A stretch of 27,815 bases of DNA from positions 1-27,815 of the IMG/VR virus record IMGVR_UViG_3300011991_000008, one strand, 5' to 3'. Source of the stretch: a virus. The position numbers and the translations under genes were made by a program. Below the pieces are notes generated by a model that worked only from the letters and a program-made list of their open reading frames with translations, did not search any database and had not been told where the DNA came from. This document shows positions 1-5,893 of this stretch, one piece after another. Numbering within the stretch: position 1 is the stretch's first letter; each line of letters starts with the position of its first letter.

Positions 1-89
1 GCGTCCATCTGCGCCCTGCTGTTGGTCAGGCTGAACGGGCTATTCGCCCGCCTTTCGATCTCACCCAGGCGCGGGTCCGGGGCCGTCAC
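1..89 (-). CDS. Hypothetical protein, N-terminal fragment cut by the window edge
   Basis: A GTG codon at 89-87 overlaps the TGA of the upstream gene (GTGA), the coupling used throughout this block. The 29 visible codons begin MTAPDPRLGEIERRANSPF and then leave the window. The opening, a short acidic start followed by an 'EIERRAN' helix, resembles small hypothetical proteins found in early regions of actinophages; that is a resemblance only. No catalytic motif is visible and no function can be assigned. It is the last visible gene of the leftward block that starts at 2038. Confidence 0.6.
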   Translation of the reverse strand, partial: MTAPDPRLGEIERRANSPFSLTNSRAQMD

Positions 90-247
90 TTGGTGGCCCC
101 GGGGAGCGTGATGGTTACGGTTGTGCCGAGCGTCAGTGCGGCAACTTCGGATAGGGGCAGGAGGAATGCTACGAGCATCTTGCCTTCTGGTACGCGGTCC
201 GGGTCGATGCTGAGTTCATTGGGGCTGGTTTTGATTTCGCGGCTCAT
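86..247 (-). CDS. Small hypothetical protein, 53 aa
   Basis: The ATG at 247-245 overlaps the stop of the upstream 60-aa gene (ATGA), and its own TGA overlaps the GTG of the next gene. The protein begins MSREIKTSPNEL and ends TITLPGATK. It contains a hydrophobic stretch, MLVAFLLPLSEVAALTLG, at about residues 24-41, which could be a single membrane segment or the core of a small beta/alpha protein. Its tight fit between two overlapping neighbours and full use of the space support it as a real gene. Function is not recognisable. Confidence 0.65.
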   Translation of the reverse strand: MSREIKTSPNELSIDPDRVPEGKMLVAFLLPLSEVAALTLGTTVTITLPGATK

Positions 248-426
248 GCGTTCATTTCCTTTTCGGTCTCAGTCAAATCCCGGTAGTGTCTCGCGGCGGG
301 TTCCCAACTGCGCGCCTGCCGGATGTGCAGGTCTGGCAGTGGCGCGTCGTAGTCGAACGCTTTCCGTTCGTGGATGGCTTCGACCAGGTCCCGCCCCTCC
401 GCGTCCTCAAACTGGGCCGCGGTCAT
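244..426 (-). CDS. Small hypothetical acidic protein, 60 aa
   Basis: The frame stays open upstream of the chosen start, but the ATG at 426-424 overlaps the TGA of the DNA methylase gene (ATGA), so this start is preferred. The protein begins MTAAQFEDAEGRDLVEAI and ends TETEKEMNA. It is charged and predicted helical, with a conserved-looking WEPAARHYRDL segment near the C-terminus. No known domain is evident. It sits between the C5-methyltransferase and the 53-aa gene in a translationally coupled string. Confidence 0.65.
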   Translation of the reverse strand: MTAAQFEDAEGRDLVEAIHERKAFDYDAPLPDLHIRQARSWEPAARHYRDLTETEKEMNA

Positions 427-1088
427 GCTGCAATATCCTCGGTTTGCGATGTCAATGCATCCATGAGCTGCAGCCCAAGGTGCTTGGTGTAGGCCGGCGG
501 GATGGCTTGGCAAAGTTCATTGCCGTTCATCCAGTCGATACCCATTGCTTCGGGGCCTAGGTACACGCCAACATCGCCGGTAATGGAGACATGCCAACCT
601 TCTGCCCAAAGTTCCTTGCGGCGCTTGGTGGCCGTGCGGATGACGTGCTTCGGGTGCTCTGGCGGCGTGAGTTGGATATTGCTTTCGAAGCGGCGGTGCC
701 GGTAGGTGCGGAGTCCGAACATGCCGCCGCAGAGGGTTATGCTGCGTTCCTTGATGAGTGGCGCGGCCATGACGTTCTCGATGATGTACGGCTTGCCCAG
801 GGCTTCGAGGGCATCGCGGGTCGGCTCCACGAGGTCCGGGTACTCGATGTGCTTATGGAGTGCGCCAAGAGGCGTGTATGCCTGGCATGGCGGCGATGCG
901 TGGATGGCATCGTAGTGCTTGCCGTTGCGCTCCAGGTAGGCAATAGCGTCGGCCTGCACGAACTCAAATGGATAGTTCGGCATCGGCGAGATGTCTACGC
1001 CCGTTACGTCGAACCCGGCGTCGGCGTAACCCTGCCCGGCGCCGCCAGCGCAGCAGAACAGGTCAAGCAATCTCGGTCGTGCGCTCAT
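423..1088 (-). CDS. DNA (cytosine-5) methyltransferase, short phage type
   Basis: This 221-aa enzyme shows the C5-methylase order. Motif I is LLDLFCCAGGAGQG (residues 7-20, SAM binding). The catalytic PPCQ lies at 66-69 with Cys68 as the expected nucleophile. ENV at 104-106 carries the motif VI glutamate. An Arg-rich YRHRRFESN stretch sits in the motif VIII position, and AIPPAYTKHLG looks like motif X. It would methylate cytosine in phage or host DNA, giving protection from restriction or altering promoter occupancy. It is shorter than typical restriction-linked C5 enzymes (over 300 aa), so the target-recognition domain is minimal and the target unknown. The ATG at 1088 is preferred because GGGAAGGA stands 6-8 nt upstream. 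A second ATG at 1130, coupled (ATGA) to the upstream stop, would add 14 residues. No cognate nuclease gene is adjacent. Confidence 0.85.
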   Translation of the reverse strand: MSARPRLLDLFCCAGGAGQGYADAGFDVTGVDISPMPNYPFEFVQADAIAYLERNGKHYDAIHASPPCQAYTPLGALHKHIEYPDLVEPTRDALEALGKPYIIENVMAAPLIKERSITLCGGMFGLRTYRHRRFESNIQLTPPEHPKHVIRTATKRRKELWAEGWHVSITGDVGVYLGPEAMGIDWMNGNELCQAIPPAYTKHLGLQLMDALTSQTEDIAA

Positions 1089-1126
1089 GTGTGGTCCTTC
1101 CCGGTTCCCCGGATCGTTGCGTGCGG

Positions 1127-1309
1127 TCATGGTGCGACTTCCCAGTGCCCGTGCGTGTCGCCGTCCCAGATGCGCGTCACGAGCCGGATGGGTGTCACAG
1201 CCGCCATTGTGGTAATCCAGGTAGTCACCACGGCCAGGGTGAAGTCCTTCACGTACACGACTGGGGCGGAGGTGGCCAGCTGCGCGCCATACTCCGTGCG
1301 GGGGGTCAT
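1127..1309 (-). CDS. Small hypothetical protein, 60 aa
   Basis: The ATG at 1309-1307 overlaps the TGA of the 123-aa gene (ATGA), and the stop overlaps an alternative ATG of the methylase. The protein begins MTPRTEYGAQLATSAP and contains FTLAVVTTWITTMAAVTPI (about residues 23-41), which could be one amphipathic or membrane helix. It ends with the polar segment WDGDTHGHWEVAP. No domain is recognised. Its position in a fully coupled string is the main support. Confidence 0.6.
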   Translation of the reverse strand: MTPRTEYGAQLATSAPVVYVKDFTLAVVTTWITTMAAVTPIRLVTRIWDGDTHGHWEVAP

Positions 1310-1677
1310 GGCTGGGGCTCGAAAAGGACGGTCGCGGGGAGGGCGATGTCGTTGCGGGCGCCATATCCAGCGACGACATACCAGCCGTCGGGGAATCGGT
1401 GAAAGACTCCGCGCATGGTCCGAATAATGAAACTGTCCTCTTCCGACTCCATCACGACAGAATCGACAGCCAGCGCGTCCAGTTCCTCCACGGTGCTGAT
1501 GGTGCGGGGCTTGGTGTAGCCCCCTGCGATCAGGGCATCCGTCACCATCTCGGAGTAAGTCATATTCCAGTCGGAGTCGAAGCATTTCTCCAGGATCGGA
1601 AGCACGAGCCCAATCAGATCGATAGCGATCTTCGGCAGGGCCGGTGTCGGGCGCCGGTGCTTGAATAGGCGGATCAT
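1306..1677 (-). CDS. Hypothetical early protein with an 'EELDAL.VDSVV' domain, 123 aa
   Basis: The start at ATG 1677 overlaps the stop of the 70-aa gene (ATGA). Residues 1-58 are mixed helical (MIRLFKHRRPTP, then IAIDLIGLVLPILEKCF). From about residue 60 comes TISTVEELDALAVDSVVM, followed by a beta-rich segment with FHRFPDGWYVV. This arrangement resembles a small domain common in actinophage early proteins, usually written ELDALPVGSVV, whose function is not known. No catalytic residues stand out. It is the third gene of the block that starts at promoter A. Confidence 0.7.
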   Translation of the reverse strand: MIRLFKHRRPTPALPKIAIDLIGLVLPILEKCFDSDWNMTYSEMVTDALIAGGYTKPRTISTVEELDALAVDSVVMESEEDSFIIRTMRGVFHRFPDGWYVVAGYGARNDIALPATVLFEPQP

Positions 1678-1886
1678 TCGCCGGCCCCGGCTTTCGCTTC
1701 CGCGTAAGCGGTCTCCACGAACCGGAGTTCCTTGCGCGCCAGGTCCTTGGTGAGAACGGCCCGTTCGAACACCCGGAGGGCTTCGTCGTAGGCGAGGTCT
1801 GCGGTGGCGAACCGGGTCCACGCTTCACGCTTGAGCCGGCGCAGCTTCGCCACGTCGGCGAGACTGGCGGGCTTCGGGGCGCTCAT
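1674..1886 (-). CDS. Small helical protein, 70 aa
   Basis: It starts at ATG 1886-1884, overlapping the TGA of the 51-aa gene, and its own stop overlaps the next ATG. The protein (MSAPKPASLADVAKL...) is almost entirely charged helix with regular Ala/Leu spacing, so a helical hairpin or coiled coil is likely (about residues 8-65). No cysteines or catalytic motif are present. It could be a small regulator or inhibitor of a host protein, but nothing specific supports this. Confidence 0.7.
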   Translation of the reverse strand: MSAPKPASLADVAKLRRLKREAWTRFATADLAYDEALRVFERAVLTKDLARKELRFVETAYAEAKAGAGE

Positions 1887-2038
1887 GCCCGGACCTCACG
1901 GAGAGTCATCAGGGGGATGAGCGCGGAGTCCAGGCTGTGGTGCCGGCCGGGGAGGGCGACGCGGAACACGTAGTCCGTGATGCGGCGGGCGGGCCGCCAT
2001 GATGCGCGGCGTCGGGGGTTTGATACTGTGGTGTCCAT
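1883..2038 (-). CDS. Small basic protein, 51 aa, first gene of the promoter A block
   Basis: ATG 2038-2036 opens a 51-codon frame that ends in TGA overlapping the next ATG. The protein begins MDTTVSNPRRRASWRPARRI and is strongly basic at the N-terminus, followed by a short hydrophobic and polar tail (DYVFRVALPGRHHSLDSALI). AAAGG lies about 10 nt upstream, inside a small hairpin described separately. It is the promoter-proximal gene of the leftmost block. A nucleic-acid-binding role would fit the basic N-terminus but is a guess. Confidence 0.65.
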   Translation of the reverse strand: MDTTVSNPRRRASWRPARRITDYVFRVALPGRHHSLDSALIPLMTLREVRA

Positions 2039-2055
2039 CCGAAGAGACCTTTCGG
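2039..2055 (-). promoter_or_regulatory. Hairpin holding the ribosome binding site of the 51-aa gene
   Basis: Immediately upstream of ATG 2038 the minus-strand RNA can form CCGAA/UUCGG (2051-2055 paired with 2039-2043). Part of the AAAGG ribosome binding sequence lies in the 7-nt loop. Comparable start-proximal hairpins precede the first genes after promoters B and C. Translational control is an inference. Confidence 0.4.
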
Positions 2056-2060
2056 TGTTG

Positions 2061-2091
2061 GCCGCCCGGTCTATTCAAGAGTCCGGGCGGC
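2061..2091. terminator. GC hairpin in the promoter A leader; terminator-like on the plus strand
   Basis: A perfect 9-bp stem (GCCGCCCGG at 2061-2069 with CCGGGCGGC at 2083-2091) surrounds a 13-nt loop. On the plus strand it is followed by TTCTTTATT, which resembles an intrinsic terminator. In the minus-strand direction it lies in the 5' leader of the block that starts at 2038, preceded by an A-rich stretch. It could stop antisense transcription or act as a 5' stabilising hairpin. Equivalent hairpins lie at 7451-7481 and 12179-12209. Confidence 0.5.
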
Positions 2092-2108
2092 TTCTTTATT
2101 GTCCTCAA

Positions 2109-2137
2109 AGCCTAGCAGAAAGTTGCGCACTGTTCCA
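2109..2137 (-). promoter_or_regulatory. Promoter A with operator in the spacer
   Basis: Reading leftward, a TGGAAC -35 (2137-2132) is followed by a 17-nt spacer and a TAGGCT -10 (2114-2109). The spacer and -35 edge carry the dispersed motif, minus strand GGAACAGTGCGCAAC (2136-2122). It would drive the block of small genes and the C5-methylase starting at 2038. The layout matches promoters B and C, so the phage repressor or Cro-like protein is the likely binder. This has not been tested. Confidence 0.55.
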
Positions 2138-2164
2138 CACTTTGTGCGCGTGTCAGGCAGAAAC

Positions 2165-2566
2165 TTACCCACCAATCTCACGGATCGTCAGGTCAGCACC
2201 CGGCACACCAACAGCCCACACCTTGCGGATATCCCAATGCACAATCCGGGCATCATTGGTGATCAGCCGGGACTTTTCCAGCGCATCGCCGATGGCCCGC
2301 TGGATCTTATCCAGGTCCGGGGCGCCCGCCGGGAAGTCCTTGAACTTCGTGGACCCCGGCCGGAGGATACCCACCGTGCCCGACACCGACACCGGCCCAT
2401 CCCACGGAACCCACCCAGGACCCGCAGCGAGCCGGGCAGCAGCCTCCACCGCCGCACGCCACGCCGGAAGATTCTTTGACACCTCCACCATCCGGCCGCC
2501 GCCCACATGTTTCTTACTGCCCTGTGGCGCCGGGGTGCCATTCGCCACAATCCGGATGGCGCTCAC
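2165..2566 (-). CDS. rusA: RusA-family Holliday junction resolvase
   Basis: This 133-aa protein has the RusA layout: an N-terminal strand with a proline turn (IRIVANGTPAPQGSKK), a central helix, and the conserved acidic region PDLDKIQRAIGDAL (about residues 84-97) followed by ITNDARIVHWDIRKVW. The aspartates in PDLDK and NDAR correspond to the metal-binding acidic residues of the family, which dimerises and resolves four-way junctions. It starts at GTG 2566, overlapping the helicase stop (GTGA). It is the last gene of the replication block, suiting a role in resolving recombination or replication intermediates before packaging. Confidence 0.85.
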   Translation of the reverse strand: MSAIRIVANGTPAPQGSKKHVGGGRMVEVSKNLPAWRAAVEAAARLAAGPGWVPWDGPVSVSGTVGILRPGSTKFKDFPAGAPDLDKIQRAIGDALEKSRLITNDARIVHWDIRKVWAVGVPGADLTIREIGG

Positions 2567-3828
2567 GCGTAGAACCCTGACGGCTTGCCGCGGTCCCGGA
2601 GCATCGAGTTATGCCCGATGAAGTCCATTTCCGCCGTGCCCGTGATCCCGTGCCGGTTCTTCGCCACAATCATGTCCGCCTCATGCGGTGACTCCATTAG
2701 GTCGCGGTGCATCAGGATCACGACATCGGCGTCCTGCTCAATCGCGCCACTCGAGCGCAGATCGGAGAGTTGCGGGGTCTTCTGCTCCCGGCCTTCGTTC
2801 TTCCTCGAGAGCTGGGATAACGCAATGACCGGGACCCCGAGCGCCTGCGCCAACAGCTTGAGTTTCCGGGTGGTCTCCGTGACCACCTCATACTCAGACT
2901 TCCTCGAGTCCGGATGCTCAATCAGCCCCAGATAATCCACGACGACGGCGGCCAGACCGTGCTTGCGCTTCACACTCCACGCGTGCCGGGCTACCTGCGC
3001 CATAGATGCATCCCTCGAGGGATCAATGAACAAGGGCAGGTGCTCCCACCGCTCCCGGGCCCGGGATACCCGTTCCCAGTCCGCGTTCGTGAGTTGCCGG
3101 CGGGTGATCCGGCCCATGTCCACCCGAGCCTCCTGCGAGACCATGCGCAGCTCGAGCTCCTCATGGCCCATCTCCAGGGACGTAAACGCTACCGGGCCAC
3201 GGTTGCACAACGACAGGGCCGCCTGGAACCCGGCGACAGTTTTCCCCACGGACGGGCGGGCACCGATCACGTACAGGGCACCCGGCCGCCAGCCCTGAAT
3301 AAAGTGGTTCACGTTCACCCACGGCGACTCCACATAGGTCACGGGGGAGTCGAGGGAGTCCAGTGTCGCGTCGATCGTTTCGGACACCGGCCGGGTGCTC
3401 GAGCCAAGGCCGGCGGTGGCTTTCACGAGAGCCTCGAGCCCCTCCTCCGCCAAAGCCTCAACGTCAGCGCCTTCCTGCGCCCGCTGGTGCAGGTTCGCCG
3501 TGACGGCCACAAAGCGCCTGCGGGCCGCCTCACGCGCCACAATCCCCGCATGGTGCGCCACTGCCGCCTCAGGCACATAAACAGCCGTGAGCGCCCACAC
3601 AGCGGCCGGGGTGACCGCCCTGCGCTCCGTCTCATCCAACCGGAGCGCCTCATCACCGACCGTCAACGGGTCAGCCGGGCGCCCCGATCCCACCACATCC
3701 TGGATCAGCCGGTAAATGATCTCGCCCTGAACTGTGGAGAAATCCCGCGGCTCGAGGCTGATCTCATGCAGGCACCCGCCGTTGGACTCGAGCAGTGCCG
3801 CGAGGACGGCCTCCTCGGCCGGGGTCAC
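2563..3828 (-). CDS. dnaB: DnaB-like replicative DNA helicase
   Basis: This 421-aa protein has a DnaB N-terminal helical domain (about residues 1-115), a linker, and a RecA-fold motor. Walker A is GARPSVGKT at 189-197, and Walker B is VVVDYLGLI with Asp298. The SQLSRKNE segment near 338 and DLRSSGAIEQDADVV match conserved DnaB motifs H3/H4. It would unwind the phage fork as a hexamer. It is slightly shorter than bacterial DnaB (about 450-470 aa), as is usual in phages. It starts at GTG 3828, overlapping the stop of the putative loader. Its reading frame contains nine CTCGAG words, reported as a finding. Confidence 0.93.
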   Translation of the reverse strand: MTPAEEAVLAALLESNGGCLHEISLEPRDFSTVQGEIIYRLIQDVVGSGRPADPLTVGDEALRLDETERRAVTPAAVWALTAVYVPEAAVAHHAGIVAREAARRRFVAVTANLHQRAQEGADVEALAEEGLEALVKATAGLGSSTRPVSETIDATLDSLDSPVTYVESPWVNVNHFIQGWRPGALYVIGARPSVGKTVAGFQAALSLCNRGPVAFTSLEMGHEELELRMVSQEARVDMGRITRRQLTNADWERVSRARERWEHLPLFIDPSRDASMAQVARHAWSVKRKHGLAAVVVDYLGLIEHPDSRKSEYEVVTETTRKLKLLAQALGVPVIALSQLSRKNEGREQKTPQLSDLRSSGAIEQDADVVILMHRDLMESPHEADMIVAKNRHGITGTAEMDFIGHNSMLRDRGKPSGFYA

Positions 3829-4238
3829 TTGATCGCCTTGCGGTTCAGGAACGCCTCGAGCGGCTGAGTACCATCCTGGTATTCCTCATACGCGGCCGGG
3901 GACAGCGCCCCGGTACGCACGGCACGGTTCAGCGCCCGCATCCCCTCAGACCAGCCCGCGCCGGCCAGCATCCGGTCCTCATCGGCCGGGTTCAGGTGGC
4001 AGCCGTTCTTGAACTGCCACATCCGGTCCTCCTCCATGGCACGGACCCGCTCCACAATGTGCGCCGGCATGATCCATCCGGTGTTGCTCTTGTAGTAATC
4101 CGTGACGGCGGCCAAGCAGTCCGGGAGGATGTGCGGCTCCAGGATCTCTTGCCACGCCATCGTTGCCTCATCCGGGGCGTTGCGATTATCGAAAGCCTGG
4201 ATCTTTGCCAGGAGGGTACCGGTTTCAACAATGTCCAT
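3825..4238 (-). CDS. Hypothetical protein, possible G39P-type helicase loader
   Basis: This 137-aa protein lies directly between the initiator and the DnaB helicase, where helicase loaders are often coded. Residues 1-65 are helical with the pattern TLLAKIQAFDNR, a conserved MAWQEIL, then DCLAAVTDYYKSN and IMPAHIVERVR. This order (helix, Trp-containing helix, helix with a Tyr pair, then 'PxxI') resembles the SPP1 G39P loader/inhibitor fold. The rest is charged and probably flexible. No ATPase motif is present, so it is not a DnaC-type loader. The assignment rests on position and pattern and is tentative. Confidence 0.6.
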   Translation of the reverse strand: MDIVETGTLLAKIQAFDNRNAPDEATMAWQEILEPHILPDCLAAVTDYYKSNTGWIMPAHIVERVRAMEEDRMWQFKNGCHLNPADEDRMLAGAGWSEGMRALNRAVRTGALSPAAYEEYQDGTQPLEAFLNRKAIK

Positions 4239-4239
4239 C

Positions 4240-5196
4240 TCATGCGCCTATCTGAAGTTGGGTTGGGGCCTGCTGATCCAGGCGCTCCTGGAGTGCCTGC
4301 GCCCGTTGGATCGTGTCCCGCATTTTGTCGCCCACGGTGGGCTTGGCGTTGGTGGCTCTCGAGGGGATCGGTTCGTCATTCCAGCACTCACCGTTCAGCC
4401 ATGAGGAAAAGTGCTTGGTGAATCGCGGTTCCCGGTTCGGGTCATCCCGGTAACGGACCACCGCCGCGACCAGCAAGCCAATCCCTGCTGTCTTTGAAGC
4501 CTTGATGAACGCCTTGCCGGCGGCCTTCTTGTCCCGCTTCAACGGATACAGCGCCCACACCTTCTCGAAGTCCGCGCTGTAAGCGCCCGGCCCCGCCGGG
4601 GAGTCTGGTGTAAGGGAGTAGGGAGTAGGGAGTAGGGAGTAGGGAGCAGGCGAAGGGTTATCGAAAGGGTTTCCGCCGCCTGCCGGGGAAGGGTTTATGG
4701 AAGGGTTGCGGGAAGGGTTATAAGGAGGTAAATCGGAAGGGTCTATCGAACGCTTTGACAGCAACTCGCCACACACCCCCCACCCCTTTAGCGACTGGTT
4801 CTCCGCGTGCAGGCGGTTCAGTTCAAAGACCAACACAGCGCGCAGCGTCCGTGACGAAACCTCTGAGAATGCCCGCAGCATCGCCTTGGTGATATTCGGG
4901 GACCCAAGCAACCCGTCACTGCGGATGAAGGACCGGACCAGCATTTCGTCCGTCTCCTCATCGATGACCAGATACAGCCGCTCCGAAAGCTCCATGGCGG
5001 CTTCCTTGACGTCATCCACAGTCCAGCCGGCGGCCAACTGCGCCAGACGGCCGGGGTGCCACTCGAGCGCCCCGCAGAATGAGAGTTTCATCTGAGAGCA
5101 CAGCAGCAAGTAGAGGTGCTGCGCGCCCGGCCCAAGGTCCAGAAAGTCGTCATCGATCCAAATATTGGTTTTGATCTGCGCGTATTCCCGGGCCAT
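4240..5196 (-). CDS. Replication initiator, lambda O-like, with origin-type repeats inside the gene
   Basis: This 318-aa protein has three parts. Residues 1-130 form a winged-helix-like domain (MAREYAQIKTNIWIDDDF, then LEWHPGRLAQLAAGWTVDDV), as in phage DNA-binding initiators. Residues about 150-205 are a low-complexity linker with NPS repeated every four residues and two PYSL units. Residues 205-290 carry FEKVWALYPLKRDKKAAGKAF, then RFTKHFSSWLNGECW, a C-terminal domain typical of phage O/DnaD-like primosome proteins. It would bind the origin and recruit the loader and helicase coded just downstream. The ATG at 5196 overlaps the GIY-YIG stop (TGATG). The linker DNA carries regularly phased repeats, as in lambda O. 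Confidence 0.8.
   Translation of the reverse strand: MAREYAQIKTNIWIDDDFLDLGPGAQHLYLLLCSQMKLSFCGALEWHPGRLAQLAAGWTVDDVKEAAMELSERLYLVIDEETDEMLVRSFIRSDGLLGSPNITKAMLRAFSEVSSRTLRAVLVFELNRLHAENQSLKGWGVCGELLSKRSIDPSDLPPYNPSRNPSINPSPAGGGNPFDNPSPAPYSLLPTPYSLTPDSPAGPGAYSADFEKVWALYPLKRDKKAAGKAFIKASKTAGIGLLVAAVVRYRDDPNREPRFTKHFSSWLNGECWNDEPIPSRATNAKPTVGDKMRDTIQRAQALQERLDQQAPTQLQIGA
4619..4646. repeat. Tandem 7-bp repeat TAGGGAG x4
   Basis: Four perfect head-to-tail copies of TAGGGAG are preceded by a degenerate copy (TAAGGGAG, 4611-4618) and followed by a partial CAGG. They lie inside the initiator gene and code for the two PYSL units of its linker. They directly adjoin the 12-bp-phased repeats at 4651-4746. 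Together they may form the phage replication origin. Confidence 0.85.
4651..4746. repeat. 12-bp-phased iterons (GGAAGGGTT), candidate replication origin
   Basis: Six copies of a GGAAGGGTT-type core occur with their GGG starting at 4655, 4667, 4691, 4703, 4715 and 4739. All fall in register on a 12-bp grid, with two grid positions empty or degenerate (4679 and 4727). They encode the NPS-type repeat of the initiator's linker. Iterons inside the initiator gene are the arrangement of the lambda origin in gene O. Origin function is inferred from this parallel. Confidence 0.7.
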
Positions 5197-5537
5197 CAGA
5201 ACCTCCTCGAGGGGATGTTCTCGTAAGACTCAAGAACCGGGTAATAGATGCCGTCCTGCGCGTCCGCGAAAGCAGACCGCGCAAGCCTCTTGTTCAGGTC
5301 CAGGTTGAACAGCTCCTCACCAAACTGGATTTCGAACGCTTCCGTCTTCAAGGCTTCTTCCTTTGTGGCGTAGCGACGTATGTCGATCTGCGTGATTTCG
5401 GAGAACCAGAACTTTTGCTTCCGGTGCTCACGAATCCGGCGGCTGGGGTTCTCGGTGTACCCGACGTATCGAGTTAGCCCGGAACTGTCCCGCAGCCAGT
5501 AGACGAAAAACCCATCGGACTGGTTGAACCACGCCAC
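5196..5537 (-). CDS. GIY-YIG family nuclease domain protein
   Basis: This 113-aa protein opens with GFFVYWLRD at about residue 8 and RYVGYTENPSRRIREHRKQ at 22-40, the two strands and following helix of a GIY-YIG domain. The first Tyr is in VYW and the second in YVGYT, and RRIREH supplies the family's catalytic Arg region. A glutamate (KTEAFEIQF) matches the metal-binding position. It starts at GTG 5537, which overlaps the TAG of the upstream gene. It may be a solitary repair or homing-type nuclease; there is no intron around it. Specificity is unknown. Confidence 0.7.
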   Translation of the reverse strand: MAWFNQSDGFFVYWLRDSSGLTRYVGYTENPSRRIREHRKQKFWFSEITQIDIRRYATKEEALKTEAFEIQFGEELFNLDLNKRLARSAFADAQDGIYYPVLESYENIPSRRF

Positions 5538-5893
5538 TAGGCTGCCCTCTTCGCGTCGCGGCGGTCCCGGGCGTAATCGGCGTTGGCGTCCCGGCACGGC
5601 CCGCACAGGGGTACGGCGTGGCGGCGGTGGGCTGAATACCCGGCGACCGTCCCGCACTTGGCCGGTGACCAGCCCCGGGTGATCTGCCGGGCCTTCACCC
5701 GCTTCCGGTAATCCCGGTTATAGGAAGCGACGGCGTCCCGGCAGTCCGTGCACGGATCTTCCCCCACGGCGCGGTGCTTCATGTACCCCGACCGGGTCCC
5801 GCACACGGCCCCGGCATAACGTCGGGTAGCCAAGGGTTTCGGGGCGGGCAGGTGCGCGTCGAAGTCACTGCCGCCATAAACATACCCGGCCAC
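5537..5893 (-). CDS. Protein with two C-x8-H-x7-C-x2-C modules (probable zinc binding), 118 aa
   Basis: Two copies of the same module occur: C31/H40/C48/C51 and C80/H89/C97/C100. Both have identical spacing and shared residues (CGTxxGYxxH, then CxxC followed by RDA). Each module ends in a basic Tyr/Arg-rich helix (ASYNRDYRKRVKAR; NADYARDRRDAKR). The four ligands would suit one zinc ion per module. The start is GTG 5893, overlapping the TAG of the upstream gene; a longer frame continues upstream but lies inside the neighbour. The next gene upstream carries three more copies. Nucleic-acid binding is plausible because of the basic helices. The function is not known. Confidence 0.75.
   Translation of the reverse strand: MAGYVYGGSDFDAHLPAPKPLATRRYAGAVCGTRSGYMKHRAVGEDPCTDCRDAVASYNRDYRKRVKARQITRGWSPAKCGTVAGYSAHRRHAVPLCGPCRDANADYARDRRDAKRAA

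Noticed and set aside
591-1427. Long plus-strand open frame opposite the cytosine methylase
   Set aside because: It lies antisense to a gene with clear C5-methylase motifs and to coupled small genes. The product is Arg/Gly/Val-rich without motifs, typical of the opposite strand in GC-rich DNA.
1896-2108. 70-aa minus-strand frame in the promoter A leader
   Set aside because: It crosses the GC hairpin and the promoter -10 region and competes with the 51-aa gene, which has the ribosome binding site and the ATGA link to its neighbour.
2914-3867. 317-codon plus-strand open frame across the helicase gene
   Set aside because: It is antisense to a helicase with intact Walker motifs. The sequence is low-information and has no ribosome binding site in context.
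4611-4746. CRISPR array or transposon end for the repeat cluster
   Set aside because: The repeats are 7 and 12 bp without spacers or palindromes, stay in the coding frame, and no cas or transposase gene is present. Iterons fit better.
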